Positions 1 to 8,040 of a DNA stretch of 64,000 nucleotides are shown here, piece by piece. The DNA is taken from contig CP064985.1 in NCBI GenBank assembly GCA_016699675.1, forward strand, positions 1,860,001 to 1,924,000, in the 5' to 3' direction. The stretch comes from Austwickia sp. (GTDB taxonomy: Bacteria; Actinomycetota; Actinomycetes; Actinomycetales; Dermatophilaceae). Every line of letters begins with the position of its first letter. The stretch's first letter is position 1. The notes beneath the pieces were generated by a model, which saw nothing but the letters and a program-made list of their open reading frames with translations, had not been told where the DNA came from and did no database searches. A program made the position numbers and the translations under genes.

Positions 1-1575
1 GCCGAGCGCGCCGAGCCGGCCGTGCGCTCCCTCGGCGCGGAGCCCGACGATCGCCCCGCCGGCCGAGTCTGCCGTCGCGTGGCTGAGACCCTCGGCGACC
101 CCTGCCGGCAGCCCGGGCAGTTCGCGGAGGCGGTCGGCGAGGACGGTCCCGAGCCGTACGGCGAGCGTCGACCCCGCCAGGGCCGCCCCGAGCGCGGCGC
201 CGACCTGCCGGACCGTGCTCTGGGTCGCGGAGCCCATGCCCGACTGGGCCGTGGGCACGTCGCGCAGGACGGTCGAGGTGAGCTGCGCGGAGGCCAGGCC
301 AAGCCCGACGCCGTACACCGCGAGCGCCACCGTCAGCCAGCCGGGCGCCGCCTGCGCCCGCACGAGCAGGCCGGTCACCGCCGTACCCACCACTTCCAGG
401 CCGAGACCCAAGACCACCACGCGGGGCGCGCCGAGCGCCGCCGCCAGGTGCCGAGCCGACGCCCCGGACAGGAACGCCCCGAGCGCCATGCCGGCGAGCA
501 CCAGGCCGGCCTGCATGACGCTGAGCCCGGCGGCGTTCACCAGGTAGAGCGGCAACACGAACACCAGCGCGAACTCGCCGACCGCCACCGCCATCGCCGT
601 GAGGTTGCCCCAGGCGAACGTGCCGATCCGGAAGAGGGACAGGTCGATGATCGCCGAGCGGCCGTTGCCCGCTCGGTGCCGCTCCCAGATGACGAACAGG
701 GTCAGGAAGATCACGCCGAGGGCGATGGCGACCGGGGCGGCGGAGATGGGGGCCGAGGCCGGCCACACCAGCGGGCCCACGCGGAGCTCGGCCAGCGGCA
801 CCCACCAACCGAGGCTGGTGCCCTCGATGAACCCGAAGACGAGCAGGCCGAACCCAAGGGCGCTGGTCAGTAGCCCGTCGACGTCCATGCCGGGGCGCTG
901 ATCGTCGCCGCTGGTCTCGCGCACGGCGTACAGTCCCAGGCCAACGACGACGAGCGCGATCGGGACGTTGACGAAGAAGATCCAGCGCCACGAGACGTTT
1001 GTCGTGAGCCAGCCGCCGAGCAGCGGGCCGATCGCCGCCATGCCCGCCATGACCGCGCCCCAGATGCCGAAGGCCGTCGCCCGTTCCTTGCCGCGGAAGG
1101 TGGCGTTGACCGTGGACAGGGTGGCGGGCAGGACCATCGCGCCGCCGATTCCCTGCACGGCGCGGCTGGCGATGAGCGAGGTGGCGTCAGTGGCGAATCC
1201 GGCGGTGACGCTGGCGGCCGCGAAGAGCACGACGCCCGCCAGGAAGATGCGGCGCCGGCCGCGGCGATCACCGAGCCGACCGAACGAGAGCAGCAGGGCC
1301 GCGAACACCACGTTGTAGAGGCTGTTCACCCACTGGGCGTCGGTCAGGTCGAGCTTGAGGTCGGTGATGATCTGCGGCAGCGCGACGCCGACGATCGTGC
1401 CGTCGAGGACGATCATCGACAGGCCCGCGGCGAGCGCGGCGAGACCGAACCAGCGCCGCGGGTCGGGGGACGTGGCGCCGTCGCCGGGGGCCGCTGGGGC
1501 GTCCGGGTTGGGGGCGCCGGAGGAGCGCGCGGGGATCGGGGGGCTGGAGGCGCCGCGCCGGGTGGGGGTCGCCAT
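1..1575 (-). CDS. DHA2-family (EmrB/QacA-type) MFS drug exporter, C-terminus cut by window edge
   Basis: The reverse strand is open from the ATG at 1575 to the left edge (525 codons). The protein starts MATPTRRGASSP and, after a Pro/Ala-rich cytoplasmic tail of about 38 residues, has a long series of hydrophobic helices. MFS motif A is seen as FGRLGDRRGRRRIF and a motif C-like segment as GPLLGGWLTTNVSWRWIFF, which places it with 14-helix proton-driven multidrug exporters. It should act in the cytoplasmic membrane, exporting hydrophobic or cationic drugs; the substrate cannot be told. A 19-bp-arm inverted repeat lies just upstream and suggests control by a TetR-type repressor, which is not in the window and may lie beyond the left edge. 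Only the last few to few dozen residues should be missing. Confidence 0.88.
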   Translation of the reverse strand, partial: MATPTRRGASSPPIPARSSGAPNPDAPAAPGDGATSPDPRRWFGLAALAAGLSMIVLDGTIVGVALPQIITDLKLDLTDAQWVNSLYNVVFAALLLSFGRLGDRRGRRRIFLAGVVLFAAASVTAGFATDATSLIASRAVQGIGGAMVLPATLSTVNATFRGKERATAFGIWGAVMAGMAAIGPLLGGWLTTNVSWRWIFFVNVPIALVVVGLGLYAVRETSGDDQRPGMDVDGLLTSALGFGLLVFGFIEGTSLGWWVPLAELRVGPLVWPASAPISAAPVAIALGVIFLTLFVIWERHRAGNGRSAIIDLSLFRIGTFAWGNLTAMAVAVGEFALVFVLPLYLVNAAGLSVMQAGLVLAGMALGAFLSGASARHLAAALGAPRVVVLGLGLEVVGTAVTGLLVRAQAAPGWLTVALAVYGVGLGLASAQLTSTVLRDVPTAQSGMGSATQSTVRQVGAALGAALAGSTLAVRLGTVLADRLRELPGLPAGVAEGLSHATADSAGGAIVGLRAEGAHGRLGALG

Positions 1576-1594
1576 GACTCACCTGCAATTCGAA

Positions 1595-1645
1595 ACGTAC
1601 CGTCACTGTGTCGGTATCTATGTTAGCGACACAGTGACGGTATGT
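1595..1645. promoter_or_regulatory. Long inverted repeat, probable repressor operator of the MFS gene
   Basis: TACCGTCACTGTGTCG at 1598-1613 is matched exactly by its reverse complement at 1627-1642 across a 13-base spacer; pairing extends to 1595/1645 with one mismatch. It begins 20 bases upstream of the MFS start codon and there is no T-run, so an operator (TetR-type, inferred) is more likely than a terminator for the hydrolase gene that ends at 1709. Confidence 0.65.
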
Positions 1646-1708
1646 CGATGAGGGGGGCAGCGGCGGCCCGGGGTGGGCGCTTGGGGTCGAGGTGTCGCCG
1701 GTGGAGGC

Positions 1709-2659
1709 TTAGGCTGCCGAGCCGGTGTGCTCGTCGAGCCAGGCGATGATGTCGGCGGTGACCTCGTCCCGGCAGGTCTCGTTGAGGATCTCGTGCCGAG
1801 CCTCGCGGTAGAGCTGCGAGCGAACATCCCGGACGCCCGCCGCCTGGAACTGGCGCTTGGCGGCGAGGACGCCCTTCCAGTTGTCGCCCACCGGGTCGTT
1901 GGATCCGGCGATGAGGAAGAGGGGCAGGTCATTGGGCACGTCGGCGACGCGCTTGGCGTTGTGGATCGGCGCGATCCCCTCGAAGAGGTCGGCGTAGAAC
2001 TGCGTCGTGCAGATGAACCCACACCAGGGGTCCGCGACGTACTTGTCCACCTCGTCGTGATCGCGCGACAGCCACTCGAAGTCGGTGCGGGCCTGGCCGT
2101 TGACCTCGAACGGCTTGTTGAACGCGCCGAAGGTGAGCTTGTCGAGGGTGGGGGAGAGGGTACGGCGCCCGCGCAGCCGCGCCTCCGCCTTGGCGAGGGC
2201 CAGTCCGCCCAGCCGGATCGGGCCCGGGTCGCCGGCGGTGCCCGACAGGATGACCCCGGCCAGCCCGGCGCCGTGCCCCTGGATGTAGGCGCGGCTGATA
2301 AGGCTGCCCATGCTGTGCCCTATCAGGAAGATCGGCAGGCCGGGGTGGCGGCGCGCCACCTCCTCGCGGACCGTGCCCAGGTCGGTGACGACGAGTCGCC
2401 ACCCGTTCGAGTCGCCGTAGTGACCGAGCATCTCGCCGTCGTTCTGGGTGGCGGTGCGGCCGTGACCGCGATGGTCGTAGGAGTACACGGCGTACCCGGC
2501 CGCGGTCAGCGCGGTGGCGAATCGCTCGTAGCGGCGGCAGTGCTCGGCCATCCCGTGCGCGATGAGGAGCACCGCCTTGGGGTCGCCGTCGGGCAGCCAG
2601 GCGTACCCGTACAGGCTCAGGTTGTCGACGGCGGGGACCACGAGGTCGGCGGTGCGCAT
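1709..2659 (-). CDS. Alpha/beta hydrolase, monoacylglycerol-lipase-like (Hydrolase_4)
   Basis: A 316-residue protein with the layout of the serine aminopeptidase S33/monoglyceride lipase-like group. HGMAEHCRRY (about residues 35-44) forms the oxyanion-hole region, YDHRGHGRT follows, and GHSMGS contains the nucleophile Ser116. A later AGSNDPVGDN and EARHEILNE supply the likely acid and His. There is no signal peptide, so it is probably a cytoplasmic esterase or lysophospholipase/monoacylglycerol lipase. It points the same way as the MFS gene but the operator between them argues for separate control. The exact substrate cannot be inferred. Confidence 0.85.
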   Translation of the reverse strand: MRTADLVVPAVDNLSLYGYAWLPDGDPKAVLLIAHGMAEHCRRYERFATALTAAGYAVYSYDHRGHGRTATQNDGEMLGHYGDSNGWRLVVTDLGTVREEVARRHPGLPIFLIGHSMGSLISRAYIQGHGAGLAGVILSGTAGDPGPIRLGGLALAKAEARLRGRRTLSPTLDKLTFGAFNKPFEVNGQARTDFEWLSRDHDEVDKYVADPWCGFICTTQFYADLFEGIAPIHNAKRVADVPNDLPLFLIAGSNDPVGDNWKGVLAAKRQFQAAGVRDVRSQLYREARHEILNETCRDEVTADIIAWLDEHTGSAA

Positions 2660-3133
2660 GGCGGCAGAGTAGCGCTGTCCGCCATGACGGAGCGGCCCGA
2701 ACCTCTACCACATCGCGCCGGGCGCACTTGCGGCCGGGCCGCTGACCAGCGCCGCAGCACGCATGGGTCGGGACGCGCTCCGCGTTGTGGTAGCGGTTTG
2801 AGCGCGCCCGGGCGCTCAGCAGAGTCCGGTGTGAGGGTCTCGGTCCGTGAGGCAGGAAGTGGCACCGCCGGGCGCAGCCAGCACGGTCCAGTGCGCCCCT
2901 CGCCGATGCGGCGGGCGCCGAGGCGCTCGTGCGTGGCGGGCGGCTGGTCACCTTCTACGAGGGCCTGCTGGCGCTGGACGCCGACGGCGAGACGGTCGTG
3001 GTGCCAGGCCGGTGAGCGGGTCGCGACAGGTCAGTCCTTGCTGGTGCGTCCCACCGCCGCTCGGGGGGTCTCCGCCAGGGCGAGGTTCGACCCCTCGGGT
3101 CGGGCGCCTCGCCCCGCGATGAGCACGGTCACG
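2660..3133 (+). other. Gene-free stretch with a possible gene remnant
   Basis: No convincing complete gene. On the plus strand, in the frame ending with the TGA at 3012-3014, about 35 codons read like real protein (AEALVRGGRLVTFYEGLLAL, then DADGETVVVPGR and stop), but the frame is closed upstream at about 2848 and offers no good start. It may be the C-terminal remnant of a deleted gene. An 8-bp inverted repeat CTACCACA (2705-2712) / TGTGGTAG (2786-2793) is also present but too short and distant to call. Confidence 0.25.
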
Positions 3134-3979
3134 TCAGCCGCACACCTCGCGGGCGAGCCCGGTGAGGAGGTGGGCGAGGAGCCGCGGCTGGTCCATGGGG
3201 ACGAGGGTGGCCGAGTCGTCGACCTCGACGAGGCGAGCGTGGGGGATCAGCTCAGCGAGGCGGCGGCCGTGCTCGAGCGGCATCATCGTGTCCTGCCTTG
3301 CCCACACGACGAGCGCCGGCCCCGCGAAGTCCGCCAGCCGTTCGGCGGCGGCCAGAAGGACCTCGCTGCTTGGCGCGCCTTGTGCGAAGGCTGCGAAGTC
3401 GCGCCGTACCCCGGCGTCGCGCAGGGCCGGGGTGAACCAGCCGCGCAGGACATTGTCCGGTATGCCGCGCCGGCTCATCCCGCCGTAGCCGAACCGGGCC
3501 TGCCGCAAGGGTTTGAGCCGCATGGCCTGAAGGAGCAGCCACATACCCCCGGGCATCCGGGCCACGGTCTCCATCGCCTTGGCCGGACCCGGCGGGAAGT
3601 TGTCGAAGGCCTCGCACGCCACGAGCGCCAGACCGGCGACGCGCTCGCTGCCCGGCATTCGCTCGGTGAGCAGGAACTGCCCGCCGCCCCAGTCGTTGAG
3701 GACGAGGACGACATCGTTCAGGTCGAGAGCCACGAGCAGTTCGCCGACGAGGGCGGCCATCCCGAACTGGGTGAGGTCGGCGCCGGGGAGCATCGGCCGC
3801 CGGTGCCCACCCATCGGCAGCGTCGGCAGCACGACCCGGTGACCAGCGAGGTGGGGCAGCACCGCGTGCCACTGGGTCTCGGGCGTCATCGGCACCCCGT
3901 GCAGCAAGACGAGGACGGGGCCCCCGCCGCCGGTGTCGGCGTACTCCAGCGTCCCCGCGCTCAGCTCGACCCAGGGCAT
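3134..3979 (-). CDS. Alpha/beta hydrolase with haloalkane-dehalogenase-like Asp nucleophile elbow
   Basis: 281 residues with an LHGVP oxyanion segment (26-30) and the nucleophile elbow VLNDWGGGQ, which puts Asp96 followed by Trp97 where haloalkane dehalogenases have their nucleophile and a halide-binding Trp. Where the family normally has a catalytic His (Gly-His-Phe near the C-terminus), this protein reads DDSATLVPMDQP, with no His. The acid candidate is in VWARQDTMMP. So the fold is clear but the dehalogenase mechanism is not supported; it could be a divergent, differently acting or non-catalytic member. It is divergently oriented to the CorC-like pair. No signal peptide. Confidence 0.75.
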   Translation of the reverse strand: MPWVELSAGTLEYADTGGGGPVLVLLHGVPMTPETQWHAVLPHLAGHRVVLPTLPMGGHRRPMLPGADLTQFGMAALVGELLVALDLNDVVLVLNDWGGGQFLLTERMPGSERVAGLALVACEAFDNFPPGPAKAMETVARMPGGMWLLLQAMRLKPLRQARFGYGGMSRRGIPDNVLRGWFTPALRDAGVRRDFAAFAQGAPSSEVLLAAAERLADFAGPALVVWARQDTMMPLEHGRRLAELIPHARLVEVDDSATLVPMDQPRLLAHLLTGLAREVCG

Positions 3980-4279
3980 CGTGACCTTGTTAGATAGATC
4001 GTTCCCATCGGGAGGGTAGGCCGTTGCCTCGGGAGGGCGGCTACCTGCTCGCTGGTGCGGCGCGCGACCCCGACTCGCAGCGCATCACCACCGAAGCATC
4101 CTCTCGCTCTTCGTCGCCGCCCCGCGCCGAAGGCGGCGCCCCGATGTGGAAATGGAGCGGCAGCCTCTCAACAATCCAGCGTGCGCGGGGAACGCAGCAG
4201 GGGCTGCCACGTTGGGCTCGCGTAGGATTCCCGCACCGAGCCCGCGTATCCGCCGCGCGGGCCCATCCCCTCCGGAGCC
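3980..4279. other. Divergent intergenic region between hydrolase and CNNM-like operon
   Basis: Three hundred bases with no gene. It must hold both outward promoters. On the minus strand a GATCTATCTAAC segment close to the hydrolase start is a candidate -10 region. No recognisable Mg2+-sensing riboswitch was found, which was considered because of the downstream CorC-like genes. Confidence 0.35.
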
Positions 4280-5647
4280 ATGACCGAGCTGCTGCTGCTC
4301 CTGTTGTCCCTGCTGCTCATCGCGGCGTGTGGCGTCTTCGTCGCGGCGGAGTTCGCCTTCCTCACCGTCGACCGAAACCACATCGAACGGCGCGCGGCCG
4401 GCGCGGGTGGTGACGGGGACGGCGGCGATCGCGGCGCTCGCGGCATCCTCGCCGCGCTGACCTCCCTGTCGACGCAGCTCTCCGGCGCTCAGCTCGGGAT
4501 CACCATCACGAACCTCGCCATCGGCTTCCTCTCCGAGCCGGCGCTCGCCGCGTTGATCGCCCCCGGGCTGACGGCGGCGGGGATCGAGGGGTCCGCCGCC
4601 ACGGCGATCTCGCTGACCCTGGCGATGCTGCTGGCCACCGCCCTGACCATGGTGTTCGGCGAACTCGTCCCGAAGAACCTCGCGATCGCCCTGCCCGAGC
4701 GAACCGCCCGCGCCGTCCAGCGGCCCATGCGGGCCTTCACCACCGCGACCAAGCCGATGATCGCGTTGCTCAACGGCTCCGCCAACCGCGCGCTGCGGGC
4801 CTTGAACATCGAGCCGACCGAGGAGCTGGAGGGTGCGCGGGGGCCGGAGGAGCTGCACTTCCTCGTGGCGCGCTCGGCCAGCGAGGGGACGCTGGCCGAG
4901 GACACCGCGGAGCTGGTGCAGCGCAGCATCGAGTTCGGGCGGCGCCGGGCCAGCGACGTGATGACGCCCCGGACCCGCGTCGACTTCGTCCAGCTCACCG
5001 ACACGGTGGCGGACGTCGTCGACCACATCCACGCCACGGGGCACGCGCGGTTCCCCGTGCTCGACCCCGAGCAGGACCGCGTGGTCGGCGTCGTCGCCAC
5101 CCGCCAGGTGCTACGGACCCCCGCCGCCGATCGGGCGGCCACGCCCGTGGCCGCGGTGATGGCGCCGCCGGTGTTCGTGCCGGCCTCGATCGACCTCGAC
5201 GCGCTGCTCGCCGAACTCCGCGACGGGGCGCAACAACTGGCCGTGGTCATCGACGAGTACGGCGGCGTCGACGGCCTAGTCACCCTGGAGGACCTTGTCG
5301 AGGAGATCACCGGCGAGCTGGAGGACGAGCACGACACCCCGGTCGCCCCCCGCGAGAGCGAACCGGGGACCTGGGAGGTCTCCGGGTTGCTGCGCCCCGA
5401 CGAGGTCGAGGAGGTCACCGGGGTGCTGCTGCCGGAGGACGAGGAGTACGAGACCGTCGCAGGGCTCCTCGTGGACCGCCTGAATCGCCTGGCCGCGGTG
5501 GGGGACTCGGTCGAGGTGGTGGCGCATGACGAGGAGCGGCGCCGCTATCCCGTGACCCTCACCGTGGCGGCGCTGGACGGGCTGCGCGTGGACCGGGTGC
5601 GCGTGGACGTGGGCGCGGTCCTCGACGAGGGGGCTGGGCCGTCATGA
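4280..5647 (+). CDS. CNNM/CorC-HlyC family membrane protein (DUF21-CBS-CorC)
   Basis: 455 residues. The N-terminal DUF21 transmembrane domain starts with a Leu-rich helix and has the family motif FVAAEFAFLTVDRN (about 16-29); another membrane segment carries VFGELVPKNLAIALPE. A CBS pair follows (ASDVMTPRTRVDFVQL; VAAVMAPPVFVP), and the acidic C-terminal CorC/HlyC domain begins after DEYGGVDGLVTLEDLVEEI. This is the complete architecture of the bacterial relatives of CNNM/MpfA, often linked to Mg2+/Co2+ export; transport has not been shown for most members. It overlaps the next gene by ATGA, so the two are co-translated and probably work together. Confidence 0.92.
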   Translation: MTELLLLLLSLLLIAACGVFVAAEFAFLTVDRNHIERRAAGAGGDGDGGDRGARGILAALTSLSTQLSGAQLGITITNLAIGFLSEPALAALIAPGLTAAGIEGSAATAISLTLAMLLATALTMVFGELVPKNLAIALPERTARAVQRPMRAFTTATKPMIALLNGSANRALRALNIEPTEELEGARGPEELHFLVARSASEGTLAEDTAELVQRSIEFGRRRASDVMTPRTRVDFVQLTDTVADVVDHIHATGHARFPVLDPEQDRVVGVVATRQVLRTPAADRAATPVAAVMAPPVFVPASIDLDALLAELRDGAQQLAVVIDEYGGVDGLVTLEDLVEEITGELEDEHDTPVAPRESEPGTWEVSGLLRPDEVEEVTGVLLPEDEEYETVAGLLVDRLNRLAAVGDSVEVVAHDEERRRYPVTLTVAALDGLRVDRVRVDVGAVLDEGAGPS

Positions 5648-6762
5648 GCGACCTGACCCTCCTCGGCGTCGCCGTACTCTTGTTGCTCCTCAACGCGTTC
5701 TTCGTGGGGGCGGAGTTCGCGGTCATCTCCGCGCGGCGCAGCGCGATCGAACCGAAGGCGTACGCCGGGTACCGGCCCGCCAAGATCGTCATCTCGGCGA
5801 TGGAGCAGGTCTCGCTGATGCTCGCGACGTGCCAGCTGGGGATCACGCTGGCTTCCCTGGGGCTGGGCGCGGTCGCCGAACCGGCCCTGGCGCACCTGCT
5901 GGAGGTGCCGTTCGCCGCGCTCGGGGTGCCCGCCGGCCTGGTTCATCCGGTCGCGTTCGCCCTCGCCCTGGCCATCGTCGTGTATCTGCACGTCGTCGTC
6001 GGCGAGATGATCCCCAAGAACATTGCGCTCGCGGGGCCGGACCGGGTCGCGCTGTGGTTGGCGCCCCCGCTCGTGGCGGTGACCAAGGTGCTCAAGCCGT
6101 TCGTGGTGGCGCTGAACTGGATCGCCAACGCGTGCCTGCGCGCGATTCGGGTCCAACCCCGCGACGAGGTGGCCAGCGCGTTCACCCGGGCCGAGGTGCA
6201 GGCCATGGTCGACGACGCGGCCGAGGAGGGGCTGCTCGACGACAAGGAGAAGGCGCTGCTCGCCGGGGCGCTGTCGTTCGACGAGGACACCGTGGCCGCG
6301 GTCCTCATCCCGCTCCCGGACGTCACGTGCGTGCGGCTCGGCCAGAGCCGGGGGGAGATCGAGGCGATCGCGGCGCAGGCGGGGTACTCGCGCCTGCCGG
6401 TGCTCGGCGGGCCGGGGGATGCGGCGGGGCCGACGGATGCGGCGGCGGGCCGGCCGGCGGAGTTCCTCGGGTACGTGCACCTCAAGGACGTCATCACGGC
6501 GGACCCGTCGGCCCTTGATGAGCCGCTGACCCGCGACGCCGTACGACCGCTGCCCGCCGTCGCCGTCGACGCCACCCTGCGGACTCTGTTGGAGGCGATG
6601 CAGGAGACGCAGGTGCACGTCGCGCAGGTACGCCGGGTGGGGCTCGGCATGGACGAACGGCCCGCGGGGGTCGATGCCGATCGCGGGGAGCTGCTTGGCA
6701 TCGTGGCCCTGGAGGACGTGCTCGGCCGACTGGTGGGCCACATTGCCGCAGAGCGCCGCTGA
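5644..6762 (+). CDS. Second CNNM-like DUF21/CBS membrane protein, without CorC domain
   Basis: 372 residues starting in a 4-base overlap with the upstream paralogue. DUF21 is seen in FFVGAEFAVISARRSAIEPK and VVGEMIPKNIALAGPDR, then a CBS pair (AVLIPLPDVTCVRLGQ; DAVRPLPAVAVDATL; ending GIVALEDVLGRLVGHI). It stops there, so it lacks the C-terminal CorC/HlyC domain of its neighbour. A Gly/Ala-rich insert (GGPGDAAGPTDAAAGRPAEF) interrupts the first CBS motif. Tandem long/short DUF21 genes are common in actinobacteria and suggest a heteromeric membrane complex. Confidence 0.9.
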   Translation: MSDLTLLGVAVLLLLLNAFFVGAEFAVISARRSAIEPKAYAGYRPAKIVISAMEQVSLMLATCQLGITLASLGLGAVAEPALAHLLEVPFAALGVPAGLVHPVAFALALAIVVYLHVVVGEMIPKNIALAGPDRVALWLAPPLVAVTKVLKPFVVALNWIANACLRAIRVQPRDEVASAFTRAEVQAMVDDAAEEGLLDDKEKALLAGALSFDEDTVAAVLIPLPDVTCVRLGQSRGEIEAIAAQAGYSRLPVLGGPGDAAGPTDAAAGRPAEFLGYVHLKDVITADPSALDEPLTRDAVRPLPAVAVDATLRTLLEAMQETQVHVAQVRRVGLGMDERPAGVDADRGELLGIVALEDVLGRLVGHIAAERR

Positions 6763-6777
6763 CGCCAGCCGCCGTGA

Positions 6778-7318
6778 TCAGCCCAAGGCCGCGGTGCGAG
6801 CCAGATCGAGGTCGGCCTTCGTGAGCGCCGCCCGGACCGACAGGTCGGCGTCGCGCAGCGGTTCCTCCCCCGCAGTGCTGCGGGTCGATACCGCAGACGA
6901 CGACGTCGACGGTCGCGCCGAGGTCGCGCAGGGCGTACGCCGCGGCCCGGACCGCGCCCCCGGTGGTGATGACGTCCTCGACGAGGGTGACGTGCCGGGC
7001 GGTCACGTCGGCGCCCTCGGCCAGCCGGCGAGTCCCGTAGTCCTTGGCCTGCTTCCGCACGAACACCGCGGGTAGCCCCATGAGGGAGCTGAGCATGGTG
7101 GCGAGCGGGACGCCGCCCAGCTCGAGGCCACCCAGGAGCTCTGTCGTCGCCGGGACGAGCGGCACCATGGCCTCCGCCACGGCCCGCAGCAGGGCGGGTT
7201 GGGACTCGAAGAGGTACTTGTCGAAGTACTCGCTGGCGTGTTGCCCCGACCGCAGCGTGAACGAGCCGGTCAGACGGCATACGGAGTCGATCTCCCGGGC
7301 GAGCGCGAGGCGGTCCAC
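6778..7318 (-). pseudogene. pyrE: Orotate phosphoribosyltransferase with a +1 frameshift near the 3' end
   Basis: From a GTG at 7318 the reverse strand encodes a typical short actinobacterial PyrE: SGQHASEYFDKYLFES, LGGLELGGVPLATMLSSLMG, FVRKQAKDYGTRRLAEG, and the phosphoribosyl-pyrophosphate motif VTLVEDVITTGG. PyrE makes orotidine monophosphate in UMP synthesis. At the GGG run at 6882-6884 one base is in excess: the ungapped frame becomes nonsense, whereas removing one base gives a normal end (RSTAGEEPLRDADLSVRAAL, then TKADLDLARTAALG and stop at 6778). The region is 541 bases, one more than a codon multiple. No ATG or GTG lies further upstream in frame. PyrE is needed for pyrimidine synthesis, so a sequencing error is a serious alternative to a true pseudogene. 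Confidence 0.82.
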
Positions 7319-7459
7319 GGCGTCCAGGGTGGCACGGTCGAGCGCTGTCGTGGCGCTTCGCTGGACGGTGGGGGTGCGAGATGCCGGGGCGGGCGGGGCG
7401 TGTTTGACTGGCGCTTGGTCCGATTCATCCGATCCCAGCAGCAGAGGAGGCCGCACGCG

Positions 7460-7978
7460 ATGAGCGCGAACGGCAAGAAGGCGGCCGTGGTTGTCGCCGA
7501 CAACTTCGAGGACTCCGAGGCCACCAGCCCGATCGAGGAGCTGCAGGCGGCCGGCGTCGAGGTCACCGTGCTCGGCCTGAAGACCGGCACCGTCAAGGGC
7601 AAGAAGGGCGCCACCGTCGAGGCGACCGCCACCATCGCGGGGGCCGACCCGGGCGCGTACGACCTGCTCGTCATCCCCGGCGGCGGCTCCCCCGAGACGC
7701 TGCGGATCGACGACGACGCGGTGGCCTTTACCCGGCGCTTCGTCGAGTCCGGCAGGCCGGTGGGCTCGATCTGCCACGGCCCGCAGCTGCTGATCTCCGC
7801 CGAGGTGCTCAAAGGCCGCACGCTGACGGCCGTGAACAAGATCCGCGACGACGTACGAAATGCCGGCGCGAGCTACGTCGACGAGGAGGTGCACGTCGAC
7901 GGCAACCTGATCTCGTCGCGGGTACCCGACGACCTGCCCGCGTTCAACCGAGCCCTGGTGAGCGCCCTCGGCGGCTGA
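7460..7978 (+). CDS. DJ-1/PfpI-family protein (class I glutamine amidotransferase-like)
   Basis: 172 residues, ATG at 7460 preceded by AGAGGAGG at about 9 bases. The pattern is that of PfpI/YhbO-type proteins: the family Glu in DNFEDSE, IPGGGSPETLRID, and the nucleophile elbow SICHGPQLL with the reactive Cys at about residue 106, then a His-containing tail. Members act as cytosolic stress proteins, glyoxalases or deglycases and sometimes peptidases; which of these applies cannot be decided. It is divergent from pyrE. Confidence 0.88.
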   Translation: MSANGKKAAVVVADNFEDSEATSPIEELQAAGVEVTVLGLKTGTVKGKKGATVEATATIAGADPGAYDLLVIPGGGSPETLRIDDDAVAFTRRFVESGRPVGSICHGPQLLISAEVLKGRTLTAVNKIRDDVRNAGASYVDEEVHVDGNLISSRVPDDLPAFNRALVSALGG

Positions 7979-8001
7979 CCGCGGCTGACCCGGCCGGCGC
8001 C

Positions 8002-8040
8002 GGCCACGGAATGGGAGTCCGTGACGCCTATTCCGTGGCC
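8002..8040. terminator. Hairpin between convergent genes
   Basis: GGCCACGGAAT (8002-8012) pairs perfectly with ATTCCGTGGCC (8030-8040). It lies 24 bases after the PfpI stop and covers the end of the convergent permease gene (stop at 8028-8030), so it could end transcription in both directions. No clear T-run. Confidence 0.55.

Noticed and set aside
2705..2793. 8-bp inverted repeat CTACCACA/TGTGGTAG as an operator
   Set aside because: Arms are short and 73 bases apart, with no gene start placed to use it.
1673..3997. A 774-codon plus-strand open frame
   Set aside because: It runs antisense to two clear alpha/beta hydrolase genes and is Arg/Gly/Pro/Asp-rich, the usual shadow frame of high-GC coding DNA.
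3980..4279. Mg2+ riboswitch before the CorC-like genes
   Set aside because: No M-box-like conserved helices could be recognised in this region.
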